In this document: positions 45,501-52,695 of the stretch, in pieces
How positions within the stretch are numbered: the first letter of the stretch is position 1
Layout of the letters: each line of letters starts with the position of its first letter
From: Flavobacterium silvisoli
Lineage (GTDB): Bacteria; Bacteroidota; Bacteroidia; Flavobacteriales; Flavobacteriaceae
Length of the DNA stretch: 64,000 nucleotides
Assembly (NCBI RefSeq): GCF_004329815.1
Contig: NZ_SJPE01000006.1
Location: 96,706-160,705, forward strand
Direction of reading: 5' to 3'
The notes under the pieces: model-generated
What the model was told of the DNA's origin: nothing
The model's database searches: none
What the model saw: only the letters and a program-made list of their open reading frames with translations
Made by a program: the position numbers and the translations under genes

Positions 45501-45781
45501 GCCTGACCGTTCATGGCCATACTGTGCACATGTTCTACGCCTTTGATGTTGGAAATGATTTTCTCCAACGGTTTTACCACGCGACTTTCCACTTCGGTAG
45601 GGTTGGCTCCCGGATAACCTACCATGACATCGGCCATCGGTACGTTAATCTGAGGCTCTTCCTCACGCGGAATCAAAAACGAACTGTATACGCCTATAAT
45701 CATCAACGCTACCATCAACAGTATGGTTAATTTAGAGTTGATGAAAAAGTGAGCTATTTTACCTGATATACCTTCTTGCAT
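42578..45781 (-). CDS. RND efflux transporter permease subunit
   Basis: The 1067-residue inner-membrane pump has the RND layout: helix 1 (KLTILLMVALMIIGVYSSFLIP), a first periplasmic loop, helices 2-6, a second loop and helices 7-12. The proton-relay aspartate pair is present in helix 4 (VVGIVVDDSIIIAENMHRH). The porter-domain text (VMVGYPGANPTEVESRVVKPLEKI) places it in the broad AcrB/CusA group. I cannot decide between drug and metal substrates; the heavy-metal methionine triad is not evident. It is co-transcribed with the adaptor (47 bases) and probably with TolC. Confidence 0.94.
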   Translation of the reverse strand: MQEGISGKIAHFFINSKLTILLMVALMIIGVYSSFLIPREEEPQINVPMADVMVGYPGANPTEVESRVVKPLEKIISNIKGVEHVHSMAMNGQAMLIVQFYVGQDVERSYVKLYDELAKHDNMFPQGVYKPMVKTRSIDDVPMLGLTLWSEKLSDFELRQLAEEVTSEIEKVKDVAITKEIGGRTREVKVILDKDKMAENGVDALGIMQMIQANNGSSQSGSFVNNDKEYLVTTGQFLKTTEDVENLVVGVNANMPVYLKQVASVQDGPATPSSYVSFGYGKANEKFKTAKSEYPAVTISVGKVKGADAMKISEQILDRVNQLKKSLITDDVHVEVTRNYGETASDKVGELLLHLGIAIIAVTLLVILAMGWRGGLVVFFSVPLTFALTLFAYYLLGYTLNRITLFALVFVVGIVVDDSIIIAENMHRHFKMKRLPFKQAAIYAINEVGNPTILATFTVIAAILPMAFVSGMMGPYMSPMPIGASIAMLLSLFVALTVTPYLGYHLLQEKEAQEHKAEQGLETSFIYKLYNKLERPLLDSSKKRRILVGITVLLLLGSVTMFFTKSVVVKMLPFDNKNEFQVVIDMPEGTTLERTAAVTQEIAQYLATVPEVVNYQYYIGTSAPITFNGLVRHYDLRGGSNMADIQVNLLHKEDRDLQSHSIAKLVRPEVQKIAKRYGANVKIIEVPPGPPVLSTLVAEIYGPDYKDQIKVANQVKNILETTTDIVDVDWMTEDNQTEYRLEVDKEKAMLNGVAPQQVVGNLTYLLKEYPVSNLYAENSNDNVGIVLSLDDKDKTSLQDIENLKIKGSHGNVVPVSDLVKVVEDTLQKTIYRKDQKRVVYVTADMAGALESPVYAILGMNEKLQKMQLPKGYKVNELYMEQPSDESDFTVKWDGEWQITLEVFRDLGVAFLVVIVIIYMLIVGWFQNFKTPMVMMMAIPLSLIGIVLGHWLLGAFFTATSFIGMIALAGVMVRNSVLLIDFIEIRLQEGIALKQAIIEAGAVRTTPILLTTGAVVIGASIILFDPIFQGLAISLVFGAIVSTILTLLVVPIIYYVTERKKWEKTNTN

Positions 45782-45828
45782 AATTTTTTACTTTAAATTT
45801 TTAACTGAAAACTGCATCTGTATACGGA

Positions 45829-46914
45829 TTACTGTATACTGACTTTTGCTCCGTTATATAATTTTCCCTCGGCGGAAACAATGTACGTTTCATCAGCCGA
45901 AAGCCCTGATAGCACTTCCACTTGGTTGCCATAGGTTTTTCCCAAACGCAGCCATCGTAAAATAGCCGTGTTTCTGTTACTCACGGTGTAAATTCCGGTC
46001 AGTTGTCCTTGTCGTACCAAAGCACTCTCGGGCACCATGACTTTATCGCTTTTGTCTTTAGCCAATTCTTTTTTACAGGCTAAAGGAAACTGCACGTTCA
46101 CAAACATACCCGATAACACTTCCGGAGTTGGGTTGATTAAATTGATTTTGACCAAATACTGTCCGCCGGTATTTTTAGCCGAAGTACTCACTTCCGACAC
46201 CGTTCCGTTCAGGGTTTGTTGTATTGATTTTACCAGGACTTTTACCCTCATTCCGTTGTGAACGGCACTGATATCGCTTTCGGCTACCATAGCGGTCACT
46301 TGTAAATGCGAAGCGCCTTCAATACTCACCAACGGCATTCCCGGGTTGGCCATATCACCTTCTTTCACAAAGGTGTTAGTCACCTCGCCCGAAAAAGGAG
46401 CGGTGATGTTCGAATAAGAAAACTGCGCCATGACTTCGTTGCGCATTTGTTTGGCGCCTTCCAAACCTGCTTTGGCCATTTCGTAACGCGAGGTCATGTC
46501 GTCTAACTCTTTTTGAGAAGCACTTTGTTGGTTGAACAAAGCGGTAAAGCGTTCAAAATCTTTTTTGGCATTGGTGTAGGCCGCTGTAGCCTGCAGGATG
46601 GAGGCATCTACCTGAGCCTTTTTGGCCTGCAAATCGGTATTGTTGATACTGACCAATAATTGACCGGCATGCACTTTCTGACCTGTTTTGACGTGTATTC
46701 TGGTCACATAACCCATCATGCGGGTGCTGACGTTGGCACTGTTTTCGGCTTCTGTTTTGCCACTGGCCGTTACAAAATCAGTGTTGTGGTTTGTTGCAAT
46801 GCCACTCACTTTAACAGCAATGGCGGGTTCATTATTGGCTGCTTCTTTTTTCTCTTTTCCACAGGAAATCAGTAAGAATGCAGCAAGAAAAAGGGATGTT
46901 ATTGTTTTTTTCAT
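45829..46914 (-). CDS. RND efflux periplasmic adaptor (membrane fusion) lipoprotein
   Basis: The 361-residue protein is lipid-anchored (AAFLLISC, Cys18) and has the adaptor layout: barrel-sandwich half (GYVTRIHVKTGQKVHAGQLLVSIN), a coiled-coil hairpin (about 110-165, KKDFERFTALFNQQSASQKELDDM), the second lipoyl half (SNITAPFSGEVTNTFVKEGDMANPGMPLVSI) and beta-barrel and membrane-proximal domains. It bridges the RND permease and the TolC channel encoded next to it. Confidence 0.95.
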   Translation of the reverse strand: MKKTITSLFLAAFLLISCGKEKKEAANNEPAIAVKVSGIATNHNTDFVTASGKTEAENSANVSTRMMGYVTRIHVKTGQKVHAGQLLVSINNTDLQAKKAQVDASILQATAAYTNAKKDFERFTALFNQQSASQKELDDMTSRYEMAKAGLEGAKQMRNEVMAQFSYSNITAPFSGEVTNTFVKEGDMANPGMPLVSIEGASHLQVTAMVAESDISAVHNGMRVKVLVKSIQQTLNGTVSEVSTSAKNTGGQYLVKINLINPTPEVLSGMFVNVQFPLACKKELAKDKSDKVMVPESALVRQGQLTGIYTVSNRNTAILRWLRLGKTYGNQVEVLSGLSADETYIVSAEGKLYNGAKVSIQ

Positions 46915-46940
46915 AATTATTATGGGTATGTTTTTGTATA

Positions 46941-47016
46941 ATCTATTCGTCTATCATCTATTATCTCTAAGTCTATTATCTTTAAGTCTATTATCTATTA
47001 TCTCTCCGTCTCTCAT
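46941..47016. repeat. 15-bp tandem repeat (CGTCTATCATCTATT-like) inside the efflux operon
   Basis: Four to five degenerate units of about 15 bases (ATTCGTCTATCATCT, ATTATCTCTAAGTCT, ATTATCTTTAAGTCT and so on) lie between the tolC-like and adaptor genes. The same family occurs at 63203-63293. Most units differ by 2-4 bases. It has no interleaved spacers, so it is not a CRISPR array. Confidence 0.82.
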
Positions 47017-47024
47017 CTCTTCTC

Positions 47025-48335
47025 TCAATAGGTCAAAAACTGCAAATACTGTTTGGTAAAATTGTACTCAAAAACAGCTTGTAAGTGTTCCAGTTCTTTT
47101 TGCACTAGTTGAGTTTCGGCTTGTAATAAATCAGTTGTTTTTTCCAAACCTTGTGCAAAGCGGTTCTGACGAATGCGGTAGGCTTCCTGTGCCTGTTCAA
47201 AAGCCAATTGTGTCAGGCTGACCTTGTTTTCAGCATCGCCCAGTTGTCGGTTGGTTTGGTTCAGTTCTAACTGACTTTTCTTTTTATACTGCTCTGTTTC
47301 CAAAGTCGCTTTTTGATAATCCGCTTTGGCTTTGGCCATTTTTCCAATCGATTTAGAACCGTCAAAAACATTCCAGGATAATTGGGCACCTACCGTATAC
47401 CCTTTGGCTTTAGTGCCTAATAGTGATTGATCATACAGTTCATAACTGCCAAATGCATTCAATCTGGGCAGAAAATTCATTTTGCTTGAAACATACATTT
47501 TTTGATATGCGGTTTCAGCTTGTTTCAGGGCTTGAATATCTTTTCGGTTTTCGGGAACCTGAGCGATTAGGACAACCGGAGCAATCGTGTTTGCTAAAGG
47601 TTCTGTCGGTTTGTAAACTTTGTTGGTAAGGTCTTCATTTAGCAGAAAGCCCAAATAATCAGAAGCGTTCTGAACATTGCTTTGGGCATAGTGCAATTGA
47701 TTACTCACGTCATTTACCCTGATTTGTACGTTCAGCACATCGGTTTTTTGAACCAGGCCCTGTTTAAAATAATTGTCAATCACTTTTAAATTGGCCACAG
47801 CGGTTGCTTCAGCTTTTTTTAATACCGTCACAGCCTGATACGCCAATTGCAGTTGCATATAGGCTTTATCGGTCTCTAATTGTATGTACTCTTGGGTGCG
47901 TTCACTTTGCAATTGGTAAGCGCCCATTTTTGCATAGGCCGCTTTTCTCTCGTACAAACCGTCTGCATTGACCAAAGGCTGTTGTACGCTGATCACAGTG
48001 GCAAAGTTTTGCGTTTTTTTAGGGTCATTCAGCAAGGACGGATTGAAATCGGAAGCGGTTAAAATTTCCTGATTCAGTTTCGACCCAAATGCCATCAACG
48101 GATTTGTAGTGACTAATGCCGTATGACTGGCAGACAGGTTGGGTAAAAAGAGTGCATTGGATTGTTGGTAATCGGCTTTGGCCGAAAGATAGGTCTTCTC
48201 GGCTAGTTTAAGCTGAAGATTTCCGGCAGCGGCTTTTTCCTGAATTTCTTTTTTAGATACCATAAGGGTGTCCTGACCATACACGCCGATAGAGGTAAAC
48301 ATTATGCTGATAAGAATAAAAAAATAATGCTTCAT
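47025..48335 (-). CDS. TolC family outer-membrane efflux channel
   Basis: The start is set at ATG 48335, giving a clean signal peptide (MKHYFFILISIMFTSIGVYGQ) and 436 residues; the longer frame to 48362 adds unrelated residues. The protein has the internal duplication of TolC channels with long helical hairpins (QPLVNADGLYERKAAYAKMGAYQ; LELNQTNRQLGDAENKVSLTQLAFEQAQEAYRIRQNRFAQGLEKTTDLL). It is first of the three efflux components, followed by the adaptor and permease genes. Confidence 0.93.
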   Translation of the reverse strand: MKHYFFILISIMFTSIGVYGQDTLMVSKKEIQEKAAAGNLQLKLAEKTYLSAKADYQQSNALFLPNLSASHTALVTTNPLMAFGSKLNQEILTASDFNPSLLNDPKKTQNFATVISVQQPLVNADGLYERKAAYAKMGAYQLQSERTQEYIQLETDKAYMQLQLAYQAVTVLKKAEATAVANLKVIDNYFKQGLVQKTDVLNVQIRVNDVSNQLHYAQSNVQNASDYLGFLLNEDLTNKVYKPTEPLANTIAPVVLIAQVPENRKDIQALKQAETAYQKMYVSSKMNFLPRLNAFGSYELYDQSLLGTKAKGYTVGAQLSWNVFDGSKSIGKMAKAKADYQKATLETEQYKKKSQLELNQTNRQLGDAENKVSLTQLAFEQAQEAYRIRQNRFAQGLEKTTDLLQAETQLVQKELEHLQAVFEYNFTKQYLQFLTY

Positions 48336-48359
48336 AATTGTTATACTAAATTGATGAGG

Positions 48360-48367
48360 CAAAATTA
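48360..48367 (-). promoter_or_regulatory. Candidate promoter -7 element for the efflux operon
   Basis: Minus-strand TAATTTTG followed by C matches TAnnTTTG, with a leader of about 20 bases before the ATG at 48335. Confidence 0.45.
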
Positions 48368-48408
48368 GGACGTGGTATTTTTCAAGTCAGTAACTATTGT
48401 CACACAGC

Positions 48409-48436
48409 AAAAAAAAATGCCTGATTGCTCAGACAT
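48409..48436 (-). terminator. Terminator overlapping the stop of the 40-residue ORF
   Basis: ATGTCTGA (minus strand, 48436-48429) pairs with TCAGGCAT (48424-48417) around GCAA, one G-U pair, then a run of about nine T. It includes the TGA stop codon of the small ORF. Confidence 0.82.
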
Positions 48437-48551
48437 CTTTTTCGGAATTGTTTTTATCGGGTTTCTTTTTCTGAATTTCCAGTTTATAAAACAGCCATCC
48501 AAACCCCGCGATGAGATGCAGGATGATGATGCCGAAGATTAGTTGTTCCAT
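48429..48551 (-). CDS. Small single-helix membrane protein (40 residues)
   Basis: ATG 48551 opens a 40-codon frame (MEQLIFGIIILHLIAGFGWL, then FYKLEIQKKKPDKNNSEKDV) with one membrane helix and a positively charged tail. It lies 14 bases downstream of the 73-residue gene, and a terminator overlaps its stop codon, which argues that it is a real last gene of the Crp/Fnr-led run. No homologue is recalled. It may be a small partner of the neighbouring membrane proteins. Confidence 0.6.
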   Translation of the reverse strand: MEQLIFGIIILHLIAGFGWLFYKLEIQKKKPDKNNSEKDV

Positions 48552-48565
48552 ATGATTTGTTCTGA

Positions 48566-48787
48566 TTAATTCTTGCAGTTTTTACCCTCGGTTCGTTTTT
48601 TAGTATATGAAACGCCGCAACCTTGTGCTCCGCAACCCATATTGAAAAGTGCCTGAGCCAAAAAGAATAGTCCGAAAGCGATAAAAAACCACTCCTGCGT
48701 GGTATTAGCCTGAACAAACAAAAAGACGGCAAATCCCAACCGGAACCATCGCATAAGGTGCCAATTGGTGAAAAGAAGTTGTTTCAT
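48566..48787 (-). CDS. Small Cys-rich YgaP/DUF2892-like membrane protein
   Basis: The 73-residue protein has two hydrophobic helices (LMRWFRLGFAVFLFVQA and WFFIAFGLFFLAQALFNMG) and a Cys-rich turn (GCGAQGCG) before a basic tail. The arrangement WxxMRxxRLxxGxxxxxQA is like small flavobacterial DUF2892 proteins. It is downstream of the rhodanese gene by 38 bases, again a separated version of the YgaP rhodanese-membrane pair. The role is unknown. Confidence 0.75.
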   Translation of the reverse strand: MKQLLFTNWHLMRWFRLGFAVFLFVQANTTQEWFFIAFGLFFLAQALFNMGCGAQGCGVSYTKKRTEGKNCKN

Positions 48788-48825
48788 AAAGCTTGTTTTT
48801 TTGATAAAATTACTGAATCACAACT

Positions 48826-49140
48826 TTATTTAGCTATAAGGGAGGCTACGGTTTGCCACGAACCGGCATTGGTGACATTACTGAATCCGTTTTGCTCTAA
48901 AATAGATTTTGCCTGACCGCTTCGGGCTCCACTTCGGCAGAAAACTACAATGTTCTTCTTGTTTTTAAACTTGTCCAGGTGATTTCGAATTTGGTCCAAG
49001 GGTATGTTTACCGAACCGGGTACTTTTTCTGCCGAAAATTCTAACGGAGAACGCACATCAACCAAGAAGGCTCCTTCACGGATGAGTTGTGCCAAATGGC
49101 TGTCGTCTTTTGAAAACATTGATTTAAATAAGTTAAACAT
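48826..49140 (-). CDS. Rhodanese-like sulfurtransferase
   Basis: Single-domain rhodaneses carry sulfane sulfur as a cysteine persulfide. The 104-residue protein has the signature LVDVRSPLEFSAEKVPGSVNIPLDQI, the active-site loop CRSGARS with Cys68, and the C-terminal GFSNVTNAGSW. No signal peptide is present, so it is cytoplasmic. The neighbours (small YgaP-like proteins, Crp/Fnr regulator) suggest a thiol- or sulfur-stress function, which is inference. Confidence 0.93.
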   Translation of the reverse strand: MFNLFKSMFSKDDSHLAQLIREGAFLVDVRSPLEFSAEKVPGSVNIPLDQIRNHLDKFKNKKNIVVFCRSGARSGQAKSILEQNGFSNVTNAGSWQTVASLIAK

Positions 49141-49172
49141 GGTAGATGTATTTAGAATGGTACAATGGTATG

Positions 49173-49583
49173 TTAAATATCGGTAGTGCCTTTTTTGGTG
49201 TCAGGATGAAGAGCATCATCATCATGAAAAAACCAGGAGAGCCACAATACTCTCGAGGTGCGCATCACCCAAGGCTGTAAAAGTATTAAAGAAACGACGT
49301 TCAGAATCAGCCACCAAAAGATGCGTTTGTCCCCAATTCCGATATCCGTAGTCAAAAGCCAAACGACAAAAGTGATAATCGAGTAACCCACGGTAAGGGC
49401 GTAACTCACATACCCGGTGCCGTGATAAAAACCGGGTTCTAACTCCGTACGTTGCCCGCAGACAGTACAATTGGGTTTCATTTTATTACTGTTTTTAAGC
49501 TTATACCACTTATGGGTAAACAATTCCCCTTGGTGGCATCGGGGACATTTTTGAGATAAAATATTTTTAAGATATGCAATCAT
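49173..49583 (-). CDS. DUF983 membrane protein (second copy)
   Basis: The 136-residue protein repeats the layout of the gene at 36109-36498: an N-terminal zinc ribbon (KCPRCHQGELF and NCTVCGQ), ELEPGFYHGTGYVSYALTVGYS, and two hydrophobic segments. It lies between the rhodanese gene (32 bases) and the Crp/Fnr gene (80 bases), so it probably belongs to the same unit. The function is unknown. Confidence 0.87.
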   Translation of the reverse strand: MIAYLKNILSQKCPRCHQGELFTHKWYKLKNSNKMKPNCTVCGQRTELEPGFYHGTGYVSYALTVGYSIITFVVWLLTTDIGIGDKRIFWWLILNVVSLILLQPWVMRTSRVLWLSWFFHDDDALHPDTKKGTTDI

Positions 49584-49663
49584 CGGTATTGAATTTGGTG
49601 TAAAAGTACAACCGATGAAATCCTCCTTCTGTGATATAAGTTACATTAGCCCAAAAAAGAACC

Positions 49664-50293
49664 TTAAATTTTTAAAAGTTCTATCTGATTTCGTTGCAAA
49701 AGTAAAAGACCACTTTGTTCCAGTTTCTTCAACAATCGTGAGATGACCTCTCTCGAGGTGTTGAGTTCTGTCGCAATTTCCTGATGTGATAAATTCAGTT
49801 TGTTGGAATTGGCCACTTTTTGGTGCCTTTTTAAGTAAAAAATCAATCGTTCATCCATAGCTTTAAATGCGATGTTGTCTACCACATCCAGCACTTCCTC
49901 AAACCGGCTTCGGTAAGTTTCAATCACAAATTCATACCAACTGCGGTGCTGCATCATCCATTTATCCATCAGCGCCAGAGGTACCATAATGAGTTCGGCA
50001 TCTTCAACCACTTTGGCCATAATCTGACTGGTTTCATGTTTGGTCGCACAAATCATAGAAATGGCACAAGCCTGCCCGGGTTGTAAATAGTACATAAAAA
50101 ATTCACCCCCGTCTTCGTCTTCCCGATAGATCTTGATAGTGCCGCTAATCACCAATACGGTGCTTTTAATATATTGTCCCGTTCGGATAATAATGTCCCC
50201 GGCTTTGAACTCCTGAATGACCGCATTTTTTTCAATCTCCTCAACCAACGGAGCGGAAAAAGAAGAAAATAATTTTTTAATAGGTTCCTGCAT
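49664..50293 (-). CDS. Crp/Fnr family transcriptional regulator
   Basis: The 209-residue protein has a cyclic-nucleotide-binding-type beta roll (FKAGDIIIRTGQYIKSTVLVISGTIKIYREDEDGGEFFMYYL), a dimerisation helix and a C-terminal winged helix-turn-helix (LSHQEIATELNTSREVISRLLKKLE). It has few cysteines in the N-terminal part, and no Fnr-type iron-sulfur cluster is visible. It heads the minus-strand run of DUF983, rhodanese and YgaP-like genes and may also govern the efflux genes. A dyad at 50377-50394 upstream is a candidate operator. Confidence 0.93.
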   Translation of the reverse strand: MQEPIKKLFSSFSAPLVEEIEKNAVIQEFKAGDIIIRTGQYIKSTVLVISGTIKIYREDEDGGEFFMYYLQPGQACAISMICATKHETSQIMAKVVEDAELIMVPLALMDKWMMQHRSWYEFVIETYRSRFEEVLDVVDNIAFKAMDERLIFYLKRHQKVANSNKLNLSHQEIATELNTSREVISRLLKKLEQSGLLLLQRNQIELLKI

Positions 50294-50376
50294 CAGTCTG
50301 TTTTTTTTAAAAGTAAAAATACTATAAAAAGCAGAGCAATCCTTCAGTTGTACTAAAAACTAAAAAGAATTCAGGC

Positions 50377-50394
50377 TGACAGTTTTAACAGTCA
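50377..50394. promoter_or_regulatory. Candidate Crp/Fnr operator (TGACAGTTTTAACAGTCA)
   Basis: This 18-base dyad has arms TGACnGTT and AACnGTCA. It lies between the Crp/Fnr gene and the divergent small membrane-protein gene, about 85 bases from the former's start. The spacing and symmetry suit a Crp/Fnr dimer, but the specificity is not known. Confidence 0.45.
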
Positions 50395-50445
50395 AAGGTG
50401 TCAGACCTGTCCATAAAAAAACGTAACTTTAATAAAAAGAATCAA

Positions 50446-50607
50446 ATGAAAACCAATTGGGTCATCATAGGCATCGTCCTGTTTTTCGCCATCCTCGGAG
50501 TTGTTTTTATGATGTGGCGCAATGCCAAAGACAGAAAAGAGTTAGAGCGGTATCTGGAGGAAGAGGAATGGACTAATAAGGATGACGAACCCAATGACCA
50601 AGAATAG
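50446..50607 (+). CDS. Small single-pass membrane protein, unknown function
   Basis: I use ATG 50446 (MKTNWVIIGIVLFFAILGVVF), which gives 53 residues with one membrane helix starting at residue 5; the open frame from 50398 adds a non-conserved Lys/Asn stretch. The tail is very acidic (ERYLEEEEWTNKDDEPNDQE). It is divergent from the Crp/Fnr gene and might share the candidate operator. No family is recognised. Confidence 0.62.
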   Translation: MKTNWVIIGIVLFFAILGVVFMMWRNAKDRKELERYLEEEEWTNKDDEPNDQE

Positions 50608-50770
50608 CCTATAGATATTCGGAGGCAACCAATAGCCATCTATCAAGCATTTCCTTTCCGGAATTGCTTTGCTTTGACAGGGTGGTACAAAACCAATTCC
50701 ACGGGTTTTTTACTCCGGTTTTAACAAGCAAAAATCCCGAATAGCTTAGCGGTTTTTTATAAAAATGTGC

Positions 50771-50778
50771 TATATTTG
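50771..50778 (+). promoter_or_regulatory. Candidate promoter -7 element for the XRE regulator
   Basis: TATATTTG matches TAnnTTTG and ends 4 bases before the ATG at 50783, so the message should be leaderless or nearly so. Confidence 0.5.
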
Positions 50779-50782
50779 AAGT

Positions 50783-51172
50783 ATGGAAACTACAACAAAA
50801 CCCCGCCACATCGGCCGAAACATCAGCCGAATCCGCGAACTCCGCGAAATGAAACAGGAAGCGCTGGCTCAGGCCATAGGCGTTAGCCAACAAACCATTT
50901 CTACTATCGAAAACAGCGAAACAGTAGAGGACGAAAGGCTACAACAAATTGCAAAAGCATTGGGAGTAAGTGCAGAGGCTATAAAGAATTTTTCAGAGGA
51001 GTCTGTAATCAATTACTTTAATAGTTTTTATGATAATAGCGGAAGCCAAGGACAATTTGGGCCTGTTTACAATTTCAATCCTATTGAAAAAATAATTGAG
51101 TTATATGATAAACTCGTACAAGCAGAAAAAGAGAAAGTAGCCTACTTAGAAAAGTTGCTCAATAATAAATAA
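50783..51172 (+). CDS. XRE-family helix-turn-helix transcriptional regulator
   Basis: The 129-residue protein has an N-terminal XRE/Cro helix-turn-helix (IRELREMKQEALAQAIGVSQQTISTIENSE, about 15-70) and a C-terminal part with YNFNPIEKIIELYDKLVQAEKEKVAYLEKLLNN, a probable coiled coil for dimerisation. It converges on hsdM with a shared terminator between. XRE proteins of this size are common as controllers beside defence loci, but on position alone the link to the restriction operon is only a guess. Confidence 0.88.
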   Translation: METTTKPRHIGRNISRIRELREMKQEALAQAIGVSQQTISTIENSETVEDERLQQIAKALGVSAEAIKNFSEESVINYFNSFYDNSGSQGQFGPVYNFNPIEKIIELYDKLVQAEKEKVAYLEKLLNNK

Positions 51173-51199
51173 AAAAAAGAGGCACAAGCCTCTTTTTTT
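51171..51199. terminator. Bidirectional terminator between the XRE gene and hsdM
   Basis: AAAAAAAGAGGC pairs with GCCTCTTTTTTT around a short ACAA loop; it separates convergent stops at 51172 and 51203. Confidence 0.92.
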
Positions 51200-51202
51200 G
51201 TG

Positions 51203-52693
51203 TCATTTCAAATTCGCCAACACAGTTCTGAAAGCGTCTAATCCCGCTTCTATATTCTCAATAATATCCTGAGCCAATTCATCCGGGTCGGGGAGGTTGT
51301 CTAAATCGGCAAGCGATTTATCTTTTAACCAGGTGATATCCAAACTCGTTTTGTCTCGTGCAATGATTTCTTCATAACCAAACTTTCGCCAACGCCCTTC
51401 CGGATTGGTTGCTGCGTTATAGGTTTCCGTTCTTTTGTGTCGGTTTTCCGGATTGTATAGGGTTATAAAATCACGCAGGTCTTCCAACTTCAACGGGTTC
51501 TTTTTCAGGGTATGGTGAATGTTGGTACGGTAGTCATATACCCAAACTTCTTTAGTCCAAGGATCTTTGCTTGACGGTTTCCCGTCAAAGAATAGCACAT
51601 TGGCTTTTACCCCATTGGCATAAAAGATTCCTGTAGGTAATCTCAGGATGGTATGCAAATCGGTAGTTTCCAATAGTTTTTTACGCACCGTTTCACCCAC
51701 ACCGCCTTCAAACAATACGTTATCAGGCAACACTACCGCCGCCTGCCCTGTGGTTTTGAGCATGGTGCGTATGTGCTGCACAAAGTTCAATTGCTTGTTG
51801 CTGGTAGTGACCCAAAAGTCCTGACGGTTATAGGTCAAATCTTCTTTCTCTTGTTCGCCCTCGGCATTGGTAAAGGTCATACTACTCTTTTTTCCAAAAG
51901 GCGGATTGGCCAATATATAGTCGTAGGTAGTAGGAGAGGTGGCAATTAAAGCATCGGTTGGCGAAATAAAATTATCCGAATCAATATCGCCTATGTTGTG
52001 CAAAAACAAATTCATTAAGGCCAAGCGACGGGTACTGGCTACAATCTCATTGCCAAAGAAGGTTTCATATTTTAAGAATTGTCGTGCCTCTTTATCTAAA
52101 TCGCGGTGGGCTACTATCCAGTCATAGGCTGCTAAAAAGAAACCACCGGTACCACAAGCCGGGTCGGCTATGGTTTTCATAGGTTCCGGTTGCAGGCACT
52201 CTACCATAGCTTTAATTAATGGGCGAGGGGTGAAGTACTGCCCGGCACCGCTCTTGGTATCCTCAGCGTTTTTCTCTAAGATGCCTTCATAAATATCGCC
52301 CTTGTCTTTTACACCCATCAAGATCCAGTTCTCGGCATTGATTAAGGCAATAAGCTTGTACAACTTGGCTGGGTCTTGTATTTTGTTCTGACTTTTTACA
52401 AATATTTGCCCCAAGATGCCTTTTTCTTTGGCTAACTCTCGCAGCATTTCGTTATAATGGCTCTCTAACTCACTACCGCTTTTAGTAGTTAGCGTTTCCC
52501 AAACATAGGAAGCCGGTATTGGCATTTTGCGGTTATGAGGTGGTTTGCTGTACTCGTCTGCCATTTTTAGGAAGAGCAAATACGTAAGTTGTTCTAAGTA
52601 GTCACCATACCCCACACCATCGTCTCTAAGGGTTTGGCAAAAGGCCCATACTTTGGATACTATGCTGGAGGTGTTTGTGTTTTCTTTGCTCAT
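51203..52693 (-). CDS. hsdM: Type I restriction-modification DNA methyltransferase (HsdM)
   Basis: HsdM is the modification subunit that methylates adenine when bound to HsdS. The 496-residue protein has an N-terminal helical domain (VWAFCQTLRDDGVGYGDYLEQLTYLLFLKMADE), GQYFTPR at 151-157, the S-adenosylmethionine motif DPACGTGGF at 177-185 and the catalytic NPPF at 263-266. It is the last gene of the defence operon, starting 2 bases after the dGTPase stop, although it normally sits beside hsdS. Its base composition is clearly less AT-rich than the insert genes upstream. Confidence 0.97.
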   Translation of the reverse strand: MSKENTNTSSIVSKVWAFCQTLRDDGVGYGDYLEQLTYLLFLKMADEYSKPPHNRKMPIPASYVWETLTTKSGSELESHYNEMLRELAKEKGILGQIFVKSQNKIQDPAKLYKLIALINAENWILMGVKDKGDIYEGILEKNAEDTKSGAGQYFTPRPLIKAMVECLQPEPMKTIADPACGTGGFFLAAYDWIVAHRDLDKEARQFLKYETFFGNEIVASTRRLALMNLFLHNIGDIDSDNFISPTDALIATSPTTYDYILANPPFGKKSSMTFTNAEGEQEKEDLTYNRQDFWVTTSNKQLNFVQHIRTMLKTTGQAAVVLPDNVLFEGGVGETVRKKLLETTDLHTILRLPTGIFYANGVKANVLFFDGKPSSKDPWTKEVWVYDYRTNIHHTLKKNPLKLEDLRDFITLYNPENRHKRTETYNAATNPEGRWRKFGYEEIIARDKTSLDITWLKDKSLADLDNLPDPDELAQDIIENIEAGLDAFRTVLANLK

Positions 52694-52695
52694 TT

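Noticed and set aside
46941..47016. Possible CRISPR array at the 15-bp repeats (also 63203-63293)
   Set aside because: Units are directly adjacent, too short and degenerate, without spacers of constant length, and no cas gene is present.
48484..48732. 82-residue minus-strand ORF overlapping two small membrane-protein genes
   Set aside because: It overlaps both better-supported small genes; the 73- and 40-residue frames have membrane helices and operon spacing that fit.
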